Origin: JACQFZ01 sp045810625
GTDB lineage: Bacteria > Pseudomonadota > Gammaproteobacteria > Acidiferrobacterales > Sulfurifustaceae
NCBI GenBank assembly: GCA_045810625.1
Contig: JBJMVQ010000029.1
Location: forward strand, 62,001-126,000
DNA length: 64,000 nt
Reading direction: 5' to 3'
Shown here: positions 24,904-32,736 of the stretch, piece by piece
Layout of the letters: every line of letters starts with the position of its first letter
How positions within the stretch are numbered: position 1 is the stretch's first letter
The notes under the pieces: generated by a model
The model's database searches: none
Told to the model about the DNA's origin: nothing
What the model saw: the letters and a program-made list of their open reading frames with translations, nothing else
Made by a program: the position numbers and the translations under genes

Positions 24904-26193
24904 TCAGCGCTCTAGAATCGCGGTCACGCCCATGCCACCGGCGGTGCAGATCGAGATGAGGCCGCGTCCGGAACCGCGATCCGCGAGCTGCTTCGCCAGC
25001 GCTGCGATGATGCGGGCGCCGGTCGCCGCAAACGGATGACCGATCGCGACGCTACCGCCCTTTAAATTCATTTTGGCCCGATCGACCGGCCCGAGCGGCG
25101 CTGCACGCCCGAGGCGTGCGCGGCAATACTCGGCCGACTCCCAGGCTTTGAGCGTGCACAGCACTTGTGCGGCGAACGCTTCGTGGATCTCGTAGATGTC
25201 GAAGTCCTGAAGCTTGACGCCGGCGCGGTCGATCATCGACGCGACCGCGTAGGTCGGCGCCATCAGCAGGCCCTCGCGTGGGCCGCGGATGCCGGCAAAA
25301 TCGACCGCGGCCGTGTCGGAATGCGTGATGTACGCCTGGATGGGAAGGTCGCGCGCCCTGGCCCACTCTTCGGAGGCAAGCAGCACGCACGCGGCGCCGT
25401 CGGTGAGCGGCGTGCTGTTGCCGGCGGTGAGCGTGCCGTGCGGGCTTCGATCGAAGACGGGCTTGAGCCCGGCGAGCTTTTCGGGGCTGGTGTCCGGCCG
25501 CACGTTGTTGTCGACGCTCAAGCCCTCGAACGGCACGACGAGATCGTTGTAGAAACCTTCCTTCCATGCAGCCGCGGCGTTTCGGTGGCTGGCGTACGCG
25601 AGCTCGTCCTGCTCGCGCCGTCCGATATTCCACTCCTTCGCCATGAGCTCGCAATGTTCGCCCATCGAGAGGCCGGTGCGCGGCTCGGTGGCGGCGGAAT
25701 ACGCGGGCTTCAAGTGCTCGGGTCTCAGGCGCAACCACGGCTTGATGCGATCGCCGAACGATTTGCCGCGCGCGCTTTCGAGCACGATCTGCTGCAGCTC
25801 TTCGCCGTAGACGATCGGTACGTCGCTCGCGGTGTCCGAGCCGCCCGCGATGCCGCTGTCGATCTCGCCCGATGCGATGCGCTGCGCGAGCTGCACGGTC
25901 GTCGTCAGGCTGGTGCCACAGGCGCGCTGTACGTCGTATGCCGGTGTGTGCGGGTCGAGCCCGCACGCCAGTGTCGCCTCGCGCGCGAGGTTCCAATGCC
26001 GCGAGTGCTTGATCACGGCGCCGGCCGCGACTTCGCCTATGCGCTCGCCGTTCAAGTGGTATCGATCTACCAAGGCTTTCATCGTCGCGGTGAGCATGTC
26101 GAGATTCCCGGCACGGACATAAGCGCTGTTGGAGCGGGCGAATGGAATGCGCACGCCGCCGACGATCGCAACGGGGCGAGGACCGTTTGTCAT
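24904..26193 (-). CDS. fadI: Acetyl-CoA acyltransferase (thiolase), FadI-like
   Basis: The 429-residue protein is a thiolase of the FadI branch. The nucleophilic Cys is in VQRACGTSLTTTVQLAQ, the catalytic His pair in EIHEAFAAQ and GHPFAATGARI, and the second Cys in ISICTAGGMGV. It would cleave 3-ketoacyl-CoA or run the reverse condensation. The start has a good GGAGGT site. No FadJ-like partner adjoins it. The unit stands alone between the V4R-like gene and the EmrAB operon. Confidence 0.9.
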   Translation of the reverse strand: MTNGPRPVAIVGGVRIPFARSNSAYVRAGNLDMLTATMKALVDRYHLNGERIGEVAAGAVIKHSRHWNLAREATLACGLDPHTPAYDVQRACGTSLTTTVQLAQRIASGEIDSGIAGGSDTASDVPIVYGEELQQIVLESARGKSFGDRIKPWLRLRPEHLKPAYSAATEPRTGLSMGEHCELMAKEWNIGRREQDELAYASHRNAAAAWKEGFYNDLVVPFEGLSVDNNVRPDTSPEKLAGLKPVFDRSPHGTLTAGNSTPLTDGAACVLLASEEWARARDLPIQAYITHSDTAAVDFAGIRGPREGLLMAPTYAVASMIDRAGVKLQDFDIYEIHEAFAAQVLCTLKAWESAEYCRARLGRAAPLGPVDRAKMNLKGGSVAIGHPFAATGARIIAALAKQLADRGSGRGLISICTAGGMGVTAILER

Positions 26194-26335
26194 GACGACC
26201 TCCAGAGATGGCGATGCGCGCGCTATTTTACTTTCTACTGCGACATCACCCGTACGCGTGCATTTACGGAGAGAGCGCCGCGGGCCATGGGTCTACACCG
26301 CGCGCGGCTCCCCTTAAATACAGGCGAGAAGATCG

Positions 26336-27862
26336 CTACTCGGCCGCCAGGGGCGGGGAGCCGGCCTGCCGGTTAAGCAGGCCCGGCCGCAGCAGGAACA
26401 CGAACGGCAACATGCAAACGAAGCTCCACGCGATCGCCACGAACGCGTCCAGGATGCCGATCATTTGCGCCTGACGCGCGAGCTCGCGGGCGAGCATCGC
26501 GGGTGCCTGCGGGTCGGTGGGGTTCAGCCCGAGTCGGGCGAAATAATCGTAGAGCGCGCCGTTGAACGGGTGGATATGCGAGCCGGCTTCGCTCCAGGCG
26601 ACCTGGCTCTCGCGCGCCATAATCGTCGCTGCAATCGAAATCCCGACCGACGTTCCCATGGTGCGGATCAGGTTGTAGATGCCGGCCGCCTCCGGCGTCA
26701 GCTCCCGGGGCAGTGTCGCGTACGCGACCGTGCCGAGCGGCACGAAGACGAGCCCCACCGCGAGCCCCTGCAGTAGCGCCGGCCAGATCAGAAACCACGC
26801 GTTGACGTCGAGGCTGTAGCGCGTCATCGCGGAGGAACCGATCACGCCGAAGACGATACCGATAACCACGAGGACGCGCGGCGACACGTGATTGATGAGC
26901 CGGCCGACGATCACCATGCTGATCATGCTCGCGACACCGCGCGGCGCCATGAACCACCCGGCGATTGAAGCGGGATAGCCGAGCAAGCCTTCGAGCATCA
27001 GCGGCTGCAGCATGATCGCGCTGAACAGCCCGAACGAGAAGATGACAAGCAAGACGCAGGCGCTGGTGAAGTTGCGGTCGCGAAAGATGCCGAGGTCGAG
27101 CAGCGTCTGACGCCGGTGCGTGAGGCTGTGGTAGATGAAGCCGAGCATCGCGGCGCCGCTCGCAATCGAGACGATTTGAATCAGCCCGGAGTTGAACCAG
27201 TCCTCGCGGTTGCCCCGGTCGATGACGAACTGCAAACCGCCGATTGCAACGAACATGAGCGCGAGCCCGCGCCAGTCGAGCGGCCGCTCGCGCCGCGGCG
27301 AGTCCGGCACCGTGCGCCAGGCGAGCAGCAGCGAGAGCAAGCCGATCGGCAGGTTGATGAAGAACGTCCAGCGCCAGCTGAGCGCTTCGGTGAGGTAACC
27401 GCCGAGCGTGGGGCCGAGGATCGGGCCGACCATGATGCCGACGCCCCAGATCGCCATCGCGCGCCCGCGTTCCGACAGGCTGAACGCTTGGAGCATGATC
27501 GATTGCGACAGCGGTATCAGCGCCGCGCCGAACAGCCCCTGCAACACGCGAAATGTGACGATTTCCGCGAGGCTGCCGGCCACGCCGCAGAAGCCGGAAG
27601 TGACCACGAAACCGAAGATACTTATTAGTAGGAGGCGCTTCTGACCCATGCGATCGGTCAGGTACCCGGTGAGGGGCAGAACGACGCCGGTGGCGACGAG
27701 GTAAGTCGTCAGCACCCAGCTGATCTGGTCCGGTGTCGCGCTCAGTTCGCCCGCCATGTGGGGAAGCGCGACGTTCACGATGGTCGTGTCGAGGACCTGC
27801 AGAAAGGTCGCCGACATCACCGCGATGGTCAGCAGGAAGCGGTTCGGCGGAAGGCTCGGCAT
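26336..27862 (-). CDS. emrB: DHA2 family drug efflux transporter, EmrB type
   Basis: The 508-residue protein has 14 transmembrane helices and DHA2 motifs: FLQVLDTTIVNVALPHMAG (motif D1 region) and LTGYLTDRMGQKRLLL (motif A). WGVGIMVGPILGPTLGGYLTE is motif C, found in drug:proton antiporters. It works with the EmrA-type fusion protein encoded 7 bp upstream to push hydrophobic compounds out of the cell. The third component, an outer membrane channel, is not encoded here. Confidence 0.94.
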   Translation of the reverse strand: MPSLPPNRFLLTIAVMSATFLQVLDTTIVNVALPHMAGELSATPDQISWVLTTYLVATGVVLPLTGYLTDRMGQKRLLLISIFGFVVTSGFCGVAGSLAEIVTFRVLQGLFGAALIPLSQSIMLQAFSLSERGRAMAIWGVGIMVGPILGPTLGGYLTEALSWRWTFFINLPIGLLSLLLAWRTVPDSPRRERPLDWRGLALMFVAIGGLQFVIDRGNREDWFNSGLIQIVSIASGAAMLGFIYHSLTHRRQTLLDLGIFRDRNFTSACVLLVIFSFGLFSAIMLQPLMLEGLLGYPASIAGWFMAPRGVASMISMVIVGRLINHVSPRVLVVIGIVFGVIGSSAMTRYSLDVNAWFLIWPALLQGLAVGLVFVPLGTVAYATLPRELTPEAAGIYNLIRTMGTSVGISIAATIMARESQVAWSEAGSHIHPFNGALYDYFARLGLNPTDPQAPAMLARELARQAQMIGILDAFVAIAWSFVCMLPFVFLLRPGLLNRQAGSPPLAAE

Positions 27863-27869
27863 CGACCTG

Positions 27870-28889
27870 CTACTGCGAAGCGGCGAGCGTGCTCCCTGTC
27901 CTGGTCGTGTCCACGGTCGCGGTGGCGCTCGTGCCGACGCGCAGCGGGTAGTTCGGATCGGGTGCGAGCACGACGATACGTACCGGCACGCGCTGCGTTA
28001 CCTTCACCCAGTTGCCGGTGGCGTTCTGCGGCGGCAATAGCGAGAACGCGACACCGCTCGCGCGGCTGATGTTCTCGACACGGCCTTCGAAGTGCCGCCC
28101 CGGGTACATGTCCACTTCGATGTCGACGTTCTGGCCCGGCTTGATGCGTTCGAGCTGGGTTTCCTTGAAGTTCGCGGCGACCCAGAATTGTCCGGTGCAC
28201 ACCAGCGCGAACAACGGATTTCCCGCCCGCACCGTGCTGCCGGGTTGAAGCGATAGCTGCGCGATGTCTCCGTCGCAGGCGGCGGCAACGTTGGTGTGCG
28301 CGAGATCGAGCTCGGCTTGCTTCAATGCCGCCTCGGCCTCGCGAATGCGCTGGTTCCGACCGCCGGTATTTCCCAAATTGAGCCGCGCCTGATTCAGGCG
28401 TGCGTTGGCGACGTCGAGTTGCGCTTTGGCGGCGTCGAGCGCAGCGACCGCATCGTCGTATGCCTGTGCCGAAACGAAATTCTTGGCGCGCAGATCGGCA
28501 AGACGCTTGGCATTGCGCTCGGCTTTGTCGAGCTGCACGCGCTGCGTCTCCACCTCCGCCTCCGCCGCACGCACCGCCGCGCTGCCGGAACCGACGGACT
28601 CGCGCGCCATCTCCAGGCGTGCGCGCGCTTGCGCGACGGCGAGCTCGAACGGACGCCGGTCGATGTCGAAGAGCGGCTGTTCGGCGTGGACGTGCTGCTG
28701 GTTCTGCACGTACACCTGCGTGGCCTGGCCGGTCACCTGCGCCGCGACGTGCACGACGTTCGCCTCGACGTAGGCGTCGTCGGTCGACGGATAGAACTTG
28801 CCGTGCCGCCAGTAGAGGTATCCGGCAGTGACAAGGACGACGGCGATGAGTGTCGCAACCAGCCAGCGTATTTGTTTGGACATTGCCAT
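27870..28889 (-). CDS. emrA: HlyD/EmrA-type membrane fusion protein
   Basis: The 339-residue protein has one N-terminal transmembrane helix (LVATLIAVVLVTAGYLYW). It then has a lipoyl-like half (VHVAAQVTGQATQVYVQNQQ), a long alpha-helical hairpin (about 80-190) and the second lipoyl half with beta-barrel (CDGDIAQLSLQPGSTVRAGN and FKETQLERIKPGQNVDIEVD). This is the periplasmic adaptor of an EmrAB-type pump. It lies between marR and emrB with 7-9 bp gaps, so the three are one operon. Confidence 0.93.
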   Translation of the reverse strand: MAMSKQIRWLVATLIAVVLVTAGYLYWRHGKFYPSTDDAYVEANVVHVAAQVTGQATQVYVQNQQHVHAEQPLFDIDRRPFELAVAQARARLEMARESVGSGSAAVRAAEAEVETQRVQLDKAERNAKRLADLRAKNFVSAQAYDDAVAALDAAKAQLDVANARLNQARLNLGNTGGRNQRIREAEAALKQAELDLAHTNVAAACDGDIAQLSLQPGSTVRAGNPLFALVCTGQFWVAANFKETQLERIKPGQNVDIEVDMYPGRHFEGRVENISRASGVAFSLLPPQNATGNWVKVTQRVPVRIVVLAPDPNYPLRVGTSATATVDTTRTGSTLAASQ

Positions 28890-28897
28890 AGGGGTGG

Positions 28898-29344
28898 TTA
28901 CCGCGAATCCTTTAATGAAACCTTTACCGCCGCTTCCTTGATCTGTTCGAGCACGGCGGCGCAGCGCTCGAGATCCTTGACCGGTATTTCCGCGAGGATA
29001 TCGCGGCGCAGATGCGCCGCGGTGGCGCGGATCTGGCGTATGACTTCCTGGCCCTTCGTGGTCAAGTGCACGGTCTTGCGGCGCCGATCCGCGTTCGATT
29101 CACGCCGCATCAGCCAGCCGTCTTCGGACATTCGGTCGAGGAGGACAGCGAGCGTCGGCGCTTCAACGCCCAGCCGTCCCGCCAGCTCTTTCTGGATCAT
29201 GCCATCCTCGCGGTAAAGTTGCAGCAGCACGCGCCATTTCGCCTGGCTCAAACCAAGCGGTTGCAGCCGTAGATCCAGCGCGTAGCGCCAAAGCCGCGCG
29301 GTATCGGCAACAAGGAAGCCCAGATTTTCGCTCGGTTCCGGCAT
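28898..29344 (-). CDS. MarR family transcriptional regulator
   Basis: I choose ATG 29344 (MPEPSENLGFLVADTARLWR), 148 residues, because upstream codons run through the operator palindrome. The winged helix-turn-helix is clear: QKELAGRLGVEAPTLAVLLDRM as recognition region, then DGWLMRRESNADRRRKTVHLT as wing. MarR proteins usually repress linked efflux genes and release DNA on binding phenolic or drug-like ligands. The gene leads the emrAB operon, so it is very likely its local repressor and self-repressor. Confidence 0.92.
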   Translation of the reverse strand: MPEPSENLGFLVADTARLWRYALDLRLQPLGLSQAKWRVLLQLYREDGMIQKELAGRLGVEAPTLAVLLDRMSEDGWLMRRESNADRRRKTVHLTTKGQEVIRQIRATAAHLRRDILAEIPVKDLERCAAVLEQIKEAAVKVSLKDSR

Positions 29345-29364
29345 ACGAAGGGGGACTTGAATAA

Positions 29365-29376
29365 TTAGTATACTAA
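29365..29376. promoter_or_regulatory. Perfect palindrome TTAGTATACTAA, candidate MarR operator
   Basis: A 12-bp perfect palindrome lies about 20 bp upstream of the marR start, in an AT-rich patch that would also hold the promoter. MarR-family operators are short palindromes of this kind overlapping -10 or -35 elements. The link to this MarR protein is inferred from position. Confidence 0.7.
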
Positions 29377-29477
29377 CGATTTGGGCGACGCACGACACCG
29401 CGCGTCGGTATGACATTTCGTGGCCGCCGGTATAGCATGACGGCCCTCTTTTTCTCGCGCAGCAAACGGAGTTTCGG

Positions 29478-30569
29478 ATGGCGGAAGTGACGCGTAGCGA
29501 GGTCGAATCGGCGCTCGCGCAGACGGTCGATCCGTACCTTGAGCAGGATCTCGTGACCGCGAAGGCGGTGAAGCAGGTGAACGTCGACGGCGGCCGGGTG
29601 ACGATCGACGTGGTGCTCGGTTATCCGGCGCAGGGGTTCAAGGACGCGCTGATATCCGGCATCAGACAGCGCATCGGCGCGATGCCCGGCGTTCAGGACG
29701 TGCGCGTAAACATCGGCTGGAAGGTCGAGGCGCACAGCGTGCAGCGCGGCGTGAAGCCGATTGCGAACATCAAGAACATCATTGCCGTCGCCTCCGGCAA
29801 GGGCGGCGTCGGCAAATCGACCGTCGCCGTCAATCTCGCGCTCGCCTTGCAACTGGAAGGCGGCAACGTCGGCCTCCTCGATGCCGACATTTACGGACCG
29901 AGCCAGCCGCGCATGCTCGGAGTGAAGCGCAAACCCGAGTCGAAAGACGGGCGCTCCATCGAGCCGATCGAGGCGCACGGGTTGCAGGCGATGTCGATCG
30001 GTTTCCTGATCGACGAAGAGACGCCGATGATTTGGCGCGGTCCAATGGTGACGCAGGCGCTCGAGCAGCTCCTCAAGGACACCAATTGGAAAGACCTTGA
30101 TTATCTCGTCATCGATCTTCCGCCGGGTACGGGGGACACGCAGCTGACCCTGGCGCAGAAAGTGCCGGTTTCCGGCGCGGTGATCGTCACGACGCCGCAG
30201 GAGATCGCGCTGCTCGACGCACGCAAAGGTCTCAAGATGTTCGAGAAGGTCGAAGTCCCCGTGCTCGGCGTCGTCGAGAACATGAGCACGCACATTTGCT
30301 CGCACTGCGGGCACGAGGAGCACATCTTCGGCGAGGGCGGAGGGCAACGCATGGCCAAGGAGAACGGCGTGCCGTTCCTCGGCTCGCTACCGCTCGATCG
30401 GCGCATTCGCGAAGAAACCGACGGCGGCAAACCGACGGTCGTCGCCGAGCCGGAAAGCCGCATCGCGCAACTCTACCGCGAGGTCGCGCGGCGGGTGGCG
30501 GCACGGCTGTCACTGCAAAAGAAAGACTTCAGCGGCAAGTTCCCGAATATCGTGATTCAGAACACCTGA
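29478..30569 (+). CDS. apbC: Iron-sulfur cluster carrier ATPase Mrp/ApbC
   Basis: The 363-residue protein has an N-terminal MIP18-like domain (about 5-85) and a deviant Walker A, ASGKGGVGKST (about 106-116). DADIYGPSQPRML and the Walker B-like LVIDLPPGTGDTQLTLAQ follow, and then the cluster-binding ICSHCGHEEHIFG with its CxxC. Mrp binds and transfers [4Fe-4S] clusters in the cytosol. The start has a GGAG site. It converges on the Kdo hydroxylase gene. Confidence 0.95.
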   Translation: MAEVTRSEVESALAQTVDPYLEQDLVTAKAVKQVNVDGGRVTIDVVLGYPAQGFKDALISGIRQRIGAMPGVQDVRVNIGWKVEAHSVQRGVKPIANIKNIIAVASGKGGVGKSTVAVNLALALQLEGGNVGLLDADIYGPSQPRMLGVKRKPESKDGRSIEPIEAHGLQAMSIGFLIDEETPMIWRGPMVTQALEQLLKDTNWKDLDYLVIDLPPGTGDTQLTLAQKVPVSGAVIVTTPQEIALLDARKGLKMFEKVEVPVLGVVENMSTHICSHCGHEEHIFGEGGGQRMAKENGVPFLGSLPLDRRIREETDGGKPTVVAEPESRIAQLYREVARRVAARLSLQKKDFSGKFPNIVIQNT

Positions 30570-30583
30570 CGCCGACGTTTCGC

Positions 30584-30605
30584 GACGACGACGCCGATCG
30601 TCGTC
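30584..30605. terminator. Hairpin between mrp and the Kdo hydroxylase gene
   Basis: GACGACGA (30584-30591) and TCGTCGTC (30598-30605) form an 8-bp stem with a six-base loop in the short gap between two convergent genes. There is no clear T-run on either side. A role in ending transcription from both directions is only suggested by position. Confidence 0.4.
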
Positions 30606-31506
30606 AGTGTGCGCGTGGCCCGGGCGTTACGTGCTGCAGCTGCCGGCCGGTGAGACGTTCGAGCACGCGTAACGGCGATCGCTCTGGGTGGCGCATGTGT
30701 TCAACCTCGAGCTGAAATGTCTGCTCGAGCAGGTGCTGACCGGACAGTGCGGCGTGCAGGACTTGATCGGTACAGACGATCCACGTCGAGCCGGGCGGAA
30801 AAACGATTTCCTGTTGCGGCGCGGTGCGCTGGTAATCCGCATCCGCTTTCGCACGGTCGTGCAGCTGCAACATGATCGCGTCGTAATCGGTCCGTCGGCC
30901 GTGCGTCACGCCCATCCGCTCGAGCAGCCAGGCGGAGCCGGGCAGCGGCGGACGCACCCGCGGCAGGAACCGCTCGGCGAACGCCGGAAACGGTTCGCCG
31001 ATGTGCCACACGCGCGGTCGATGCGGGTTCACGTTGCTGAAGACGCGCAAGATGCGTTGACCGCGATTCGGGCGCGACGGAAATGCATCGATGTGGAGCC
31101 GCCGGTCGTCTTTACGATAGGAGCTCGGCCGATCGTCCACTTCGCACGGACGAAAGCTCGCTCGTCCCCACTGCAAATGCGGCGCGTAGAACGGAAAAAG
31201 CGTCTCGATGAGACGGCGCGCCTGCTGCGAGAAGCGCTCGACCATTGCATACAACTGGTCGCGGTCGCGGCCTTGCAGGCAAGTGCCGCGCAGCTCGGCG
31301 GTCGTGGGATCGTAGCTGATATTCTTCGAGCGTCCGTCCGATATGCCGGCGTCAAGAAAACGCCGTTCGGTTTTGAGCAGCGCGAAGGGAAGCCGCGGCA
31401 GCAGGAGGAGGTCGCCGTTTTCGATCGCCTCCAAAGCGCGCAACTGATCGGCGGGATCCGGTACTTCGTCCGCCCATTGGGAAATTTCGAAGCGTTGCAC
31501 CGCCAT
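30604..31506 (-). CDS. Kdo hydroxylase-like dioxygenase
   Basis: Start ATG 31506 (MAVQRFEISQWADEVPDP) gives 300 residues; the frame stays open upstream but without a better signal. The protein resembles KdoO, the Fe(II)/2-oxoglutarate enzyme that hydroxylates Kdo in lipopolysaccharide inner core. A metal-binding HxD is seen in RRLHIDAFPSRP with a distal His in CTDQVLHAALSGQ, and an Arg follows in the SRPNRGQRILRVF region. The family is largely confined to beta- and gammaproteobacteria. The gene diverges from dcd. Confidence 0.82.
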   Translation of the reverse strand: MAVQRFEISQWADEVPDPADQLRALEAIENGDLLLLPRLPFALLKTERRFLDAGISDGRSKNISYDPTTAELRGTCLQGRDRDQLYAMVERFSQQARRLIETLFPFYAPHLQWGRASFRPCEVDDRPSSYRKDDRRLHIDAFPSRPNRGQRILRVFSNVNPHRPRVWHIGEPFPAFAERFLPRVRPPLPGSAWLLERMGVTHGRRTDYDAIMLQLHDRAKADADYQRTAPQQEIVFPPGSTWIVCTDQVLHAALSGQHLLEQTFQLEVEHMRHPERSPLRVLERLTGRQLQHVTPGPRAH

Positions 31507-31648
31507 GCCGAGTCGCAATCTAGCGCGCCGCCGGAATCGTCGATATTCGGGTTCCTCCGCGAGCCGATCGTTAAAGTCGCGCTTAGGTTGCGGGTACCCG
31601 GGGGGCACTTTAAACTGCGCGGCAGTCGAAATCGGGCGCTACGCAAAT

Positions 31649-32215
31649 ATGAGCATCAAATCCGACAAATGGATCCGACGTATGGCCGAGCAGCACGGCA
31701 TGATCGAGCCGTTCGAGCCGCGGCAGGTCAAAGCGAACGGCGGCGGCGCGATTGTGTCCTATGGCACGTCGAGCTACGGCTACGACATCCGCTGCTCCAA
31801 CGAATTCAAAATCTTCACCAACATCAACGCGGCGATCGTCGATCCGAAGCATTTCAGCGCCAACAGCTTCGTCGACTTCCGCGGCGAGGTTTGCATCATC
31901 CCGCCCAACTCGTTTGCGCTCGCGCGCACCGTCGAGTATTTCCGGATTCCGCGCAATGTGCTCACGCTCTGCCTCGGCAAGAGCACCTACGCGCGCTGCG
32001 GCATTATCGTCAACGTCACGCCGCTCGAGCCGGAATGGGAGGGGCACGTGACGCTCGAGTTCTCCAACACCACGCCGCTGCCGGCGCGCATTTACGCCAA
32101 CGAAGGCGTCGCGCAGGTGATTTTTCTCGAATCCGACGAGATCTGCGAGACGTCTTACAAGGACCGCGGCGGCAAGTACCAGGGACAGCAGGGCGTTACG
32201 CTACCGAAGATCTGA
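31649..32215 (+). CDS. dcd: dCTP deaminase
   Basis: Start at ATG 31649 gives the standard 188 residues beginning MSIKSDKWIRRMAEQHGMI. The trimeric dUTPase-like fold is recognised by SYGYDIRC, the catalytic Glu region TLEFSNTTPLPARIYANEG and RGGKYQGQQGVTLPKI at the C-terminus. It deaminates dCTP to dUTP, which dUTPase (encoded at 41971-42426) then hydrolyses, so both steps to dUMP are in this window. Ribosome binding site is weak. Confidence 0.96.
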   Translation: MSIKSDKWIRRMAEQHGMIEPFEPRQVKANGGGAIVSYGTSSYGYDIRCSNEFKIFTNINAAIVDPKHFSANSFVDFRGEVCIIPPNSFALARTVEYFRIPRNVLTLCLGKSTYARCGIIVNVTPLEPEWEGHVTLEFSNTTPLPARIYANEGVAQVIFLESDEICETSYKDRGGKYQGQQGVTLPKI

Positions 32216-32221
32216 GGCGCC

Positions 32222-32280
32222 AAAAAGAAACCCCGTCCAAGCGGACGGGGTTGAACCTCGTCAGAGGGGAGGAGAAAGGA
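32222..32280 (-). ncRNA. Candidate small RNA 1 with C-rich stretch and intrinsic terminator
   Basis: On the minus strand this reads a C-rich segment containing CTCCTCCCC (complement of 32264-32275). A small CCTC/GAGG hairpin follows (32256-32267), then a 10-bp terminator stem AACCCCGTCC/GGACGGGGTT (32229-32252) ending in TTTCTTTTT. No open reading frame precedes the terminator. The same layout is repeated about 150 bp away. CCUCC-type loops can pair with ribosome binding sites, as in some tandem proteobacterial sRNAs. The promoter is not obvious. At minimum the hairpin is a strong terminator facing dcd. Confidence 0.55.
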
Positions 32281-32371
32281 AACACACTATTTGCTTTGCA
32301 ACGTACGTGCCGTCGTCGTCGCATGAGGCCGCGTTCTCGACAACCGATATCGCTCTACCAATCTGTCGCGT

Positions 32372-32440
32372 AAAAAAGAAAGCCCCGTCTCATCGACGGG
32401 GCCAATCTCGCTCAGGGGGGGAGGCGAGGAGAAACTTCAA
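32372..32440 (-). ncRNA. Candidate small RNA 2 with C-rich loop and intrinsic terminator
   Basis: This is the sister of candidate 1. On the minus strand, GTTTCTCCTCGCCTCCCCCC leads into a hairpin whose CTCG/CGAG stem (32407-32410 with 32425-32428) displays the C-run in its loop. An 8-bp terminator stem follows (GCCCCGTC/GACGGGGC, 32382-32402), ending in TTTCTTTTTT. The shared order (anti-ribosome-binding-site C-run, small hairpin, CCCCGTC terminator) between the two copies argues for duplicated small RNA genes rather than chance terminators. It lies 300 bp behind rlmI, so it could instead be processed from that transcript. Confidence 0.55.
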
Positions 32441-32489
32441 GACATCAATTCGCCGCTCGCGCGTGGTGCACGGTCTGCATCGTTCGCCA

Positions 32490-32509
32490 CGATTTAGTGC
32501 GCTAAATCG
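32490..32509. other. 8-bp perfect dyad CGATTTAG-TGCG-CTAAATCG
   Basis: A perfect 8+8 bp inverted repeat with a four-base loop lies between rlmI and the candidate small RNAs. It could be a hairpin ending the rlmI transcript (without T-run) or a binding site upstream of small RNA 2. The 230 bp between it and rlmI hold nothing I can identify. Confidence 0.45.
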
Positions 32510-32736
32510 ATCAGGCGTCCTTGCCCGGCGTCGTCCTTGATTCGCGACATCCGGTCGATGAAGACGGTTGCTGCTCGATTTGCAAACGGCGTGCCGATAA
32601 CGCGGACCGGAATTCCCGCGAAATCAGCGGTCCGTGACGCGGCGCCGTGTCGGAAATCCGACGAAGGTGACGCTGTTTCGACGCTTGCGCCGACTTACCG
32701 GCGCGGACCACGCGAGACGCCGCGCTCGTGCATACG

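Noticed and set aside
30688..32373. A 561-codon plus-strand frame across the Kdo hydroxylase, dcd and part of the small RNA region
   Set aside because: It runs antisense or out of frame to recognisable genes and shows no domain; a shadow of GC-rich coding.
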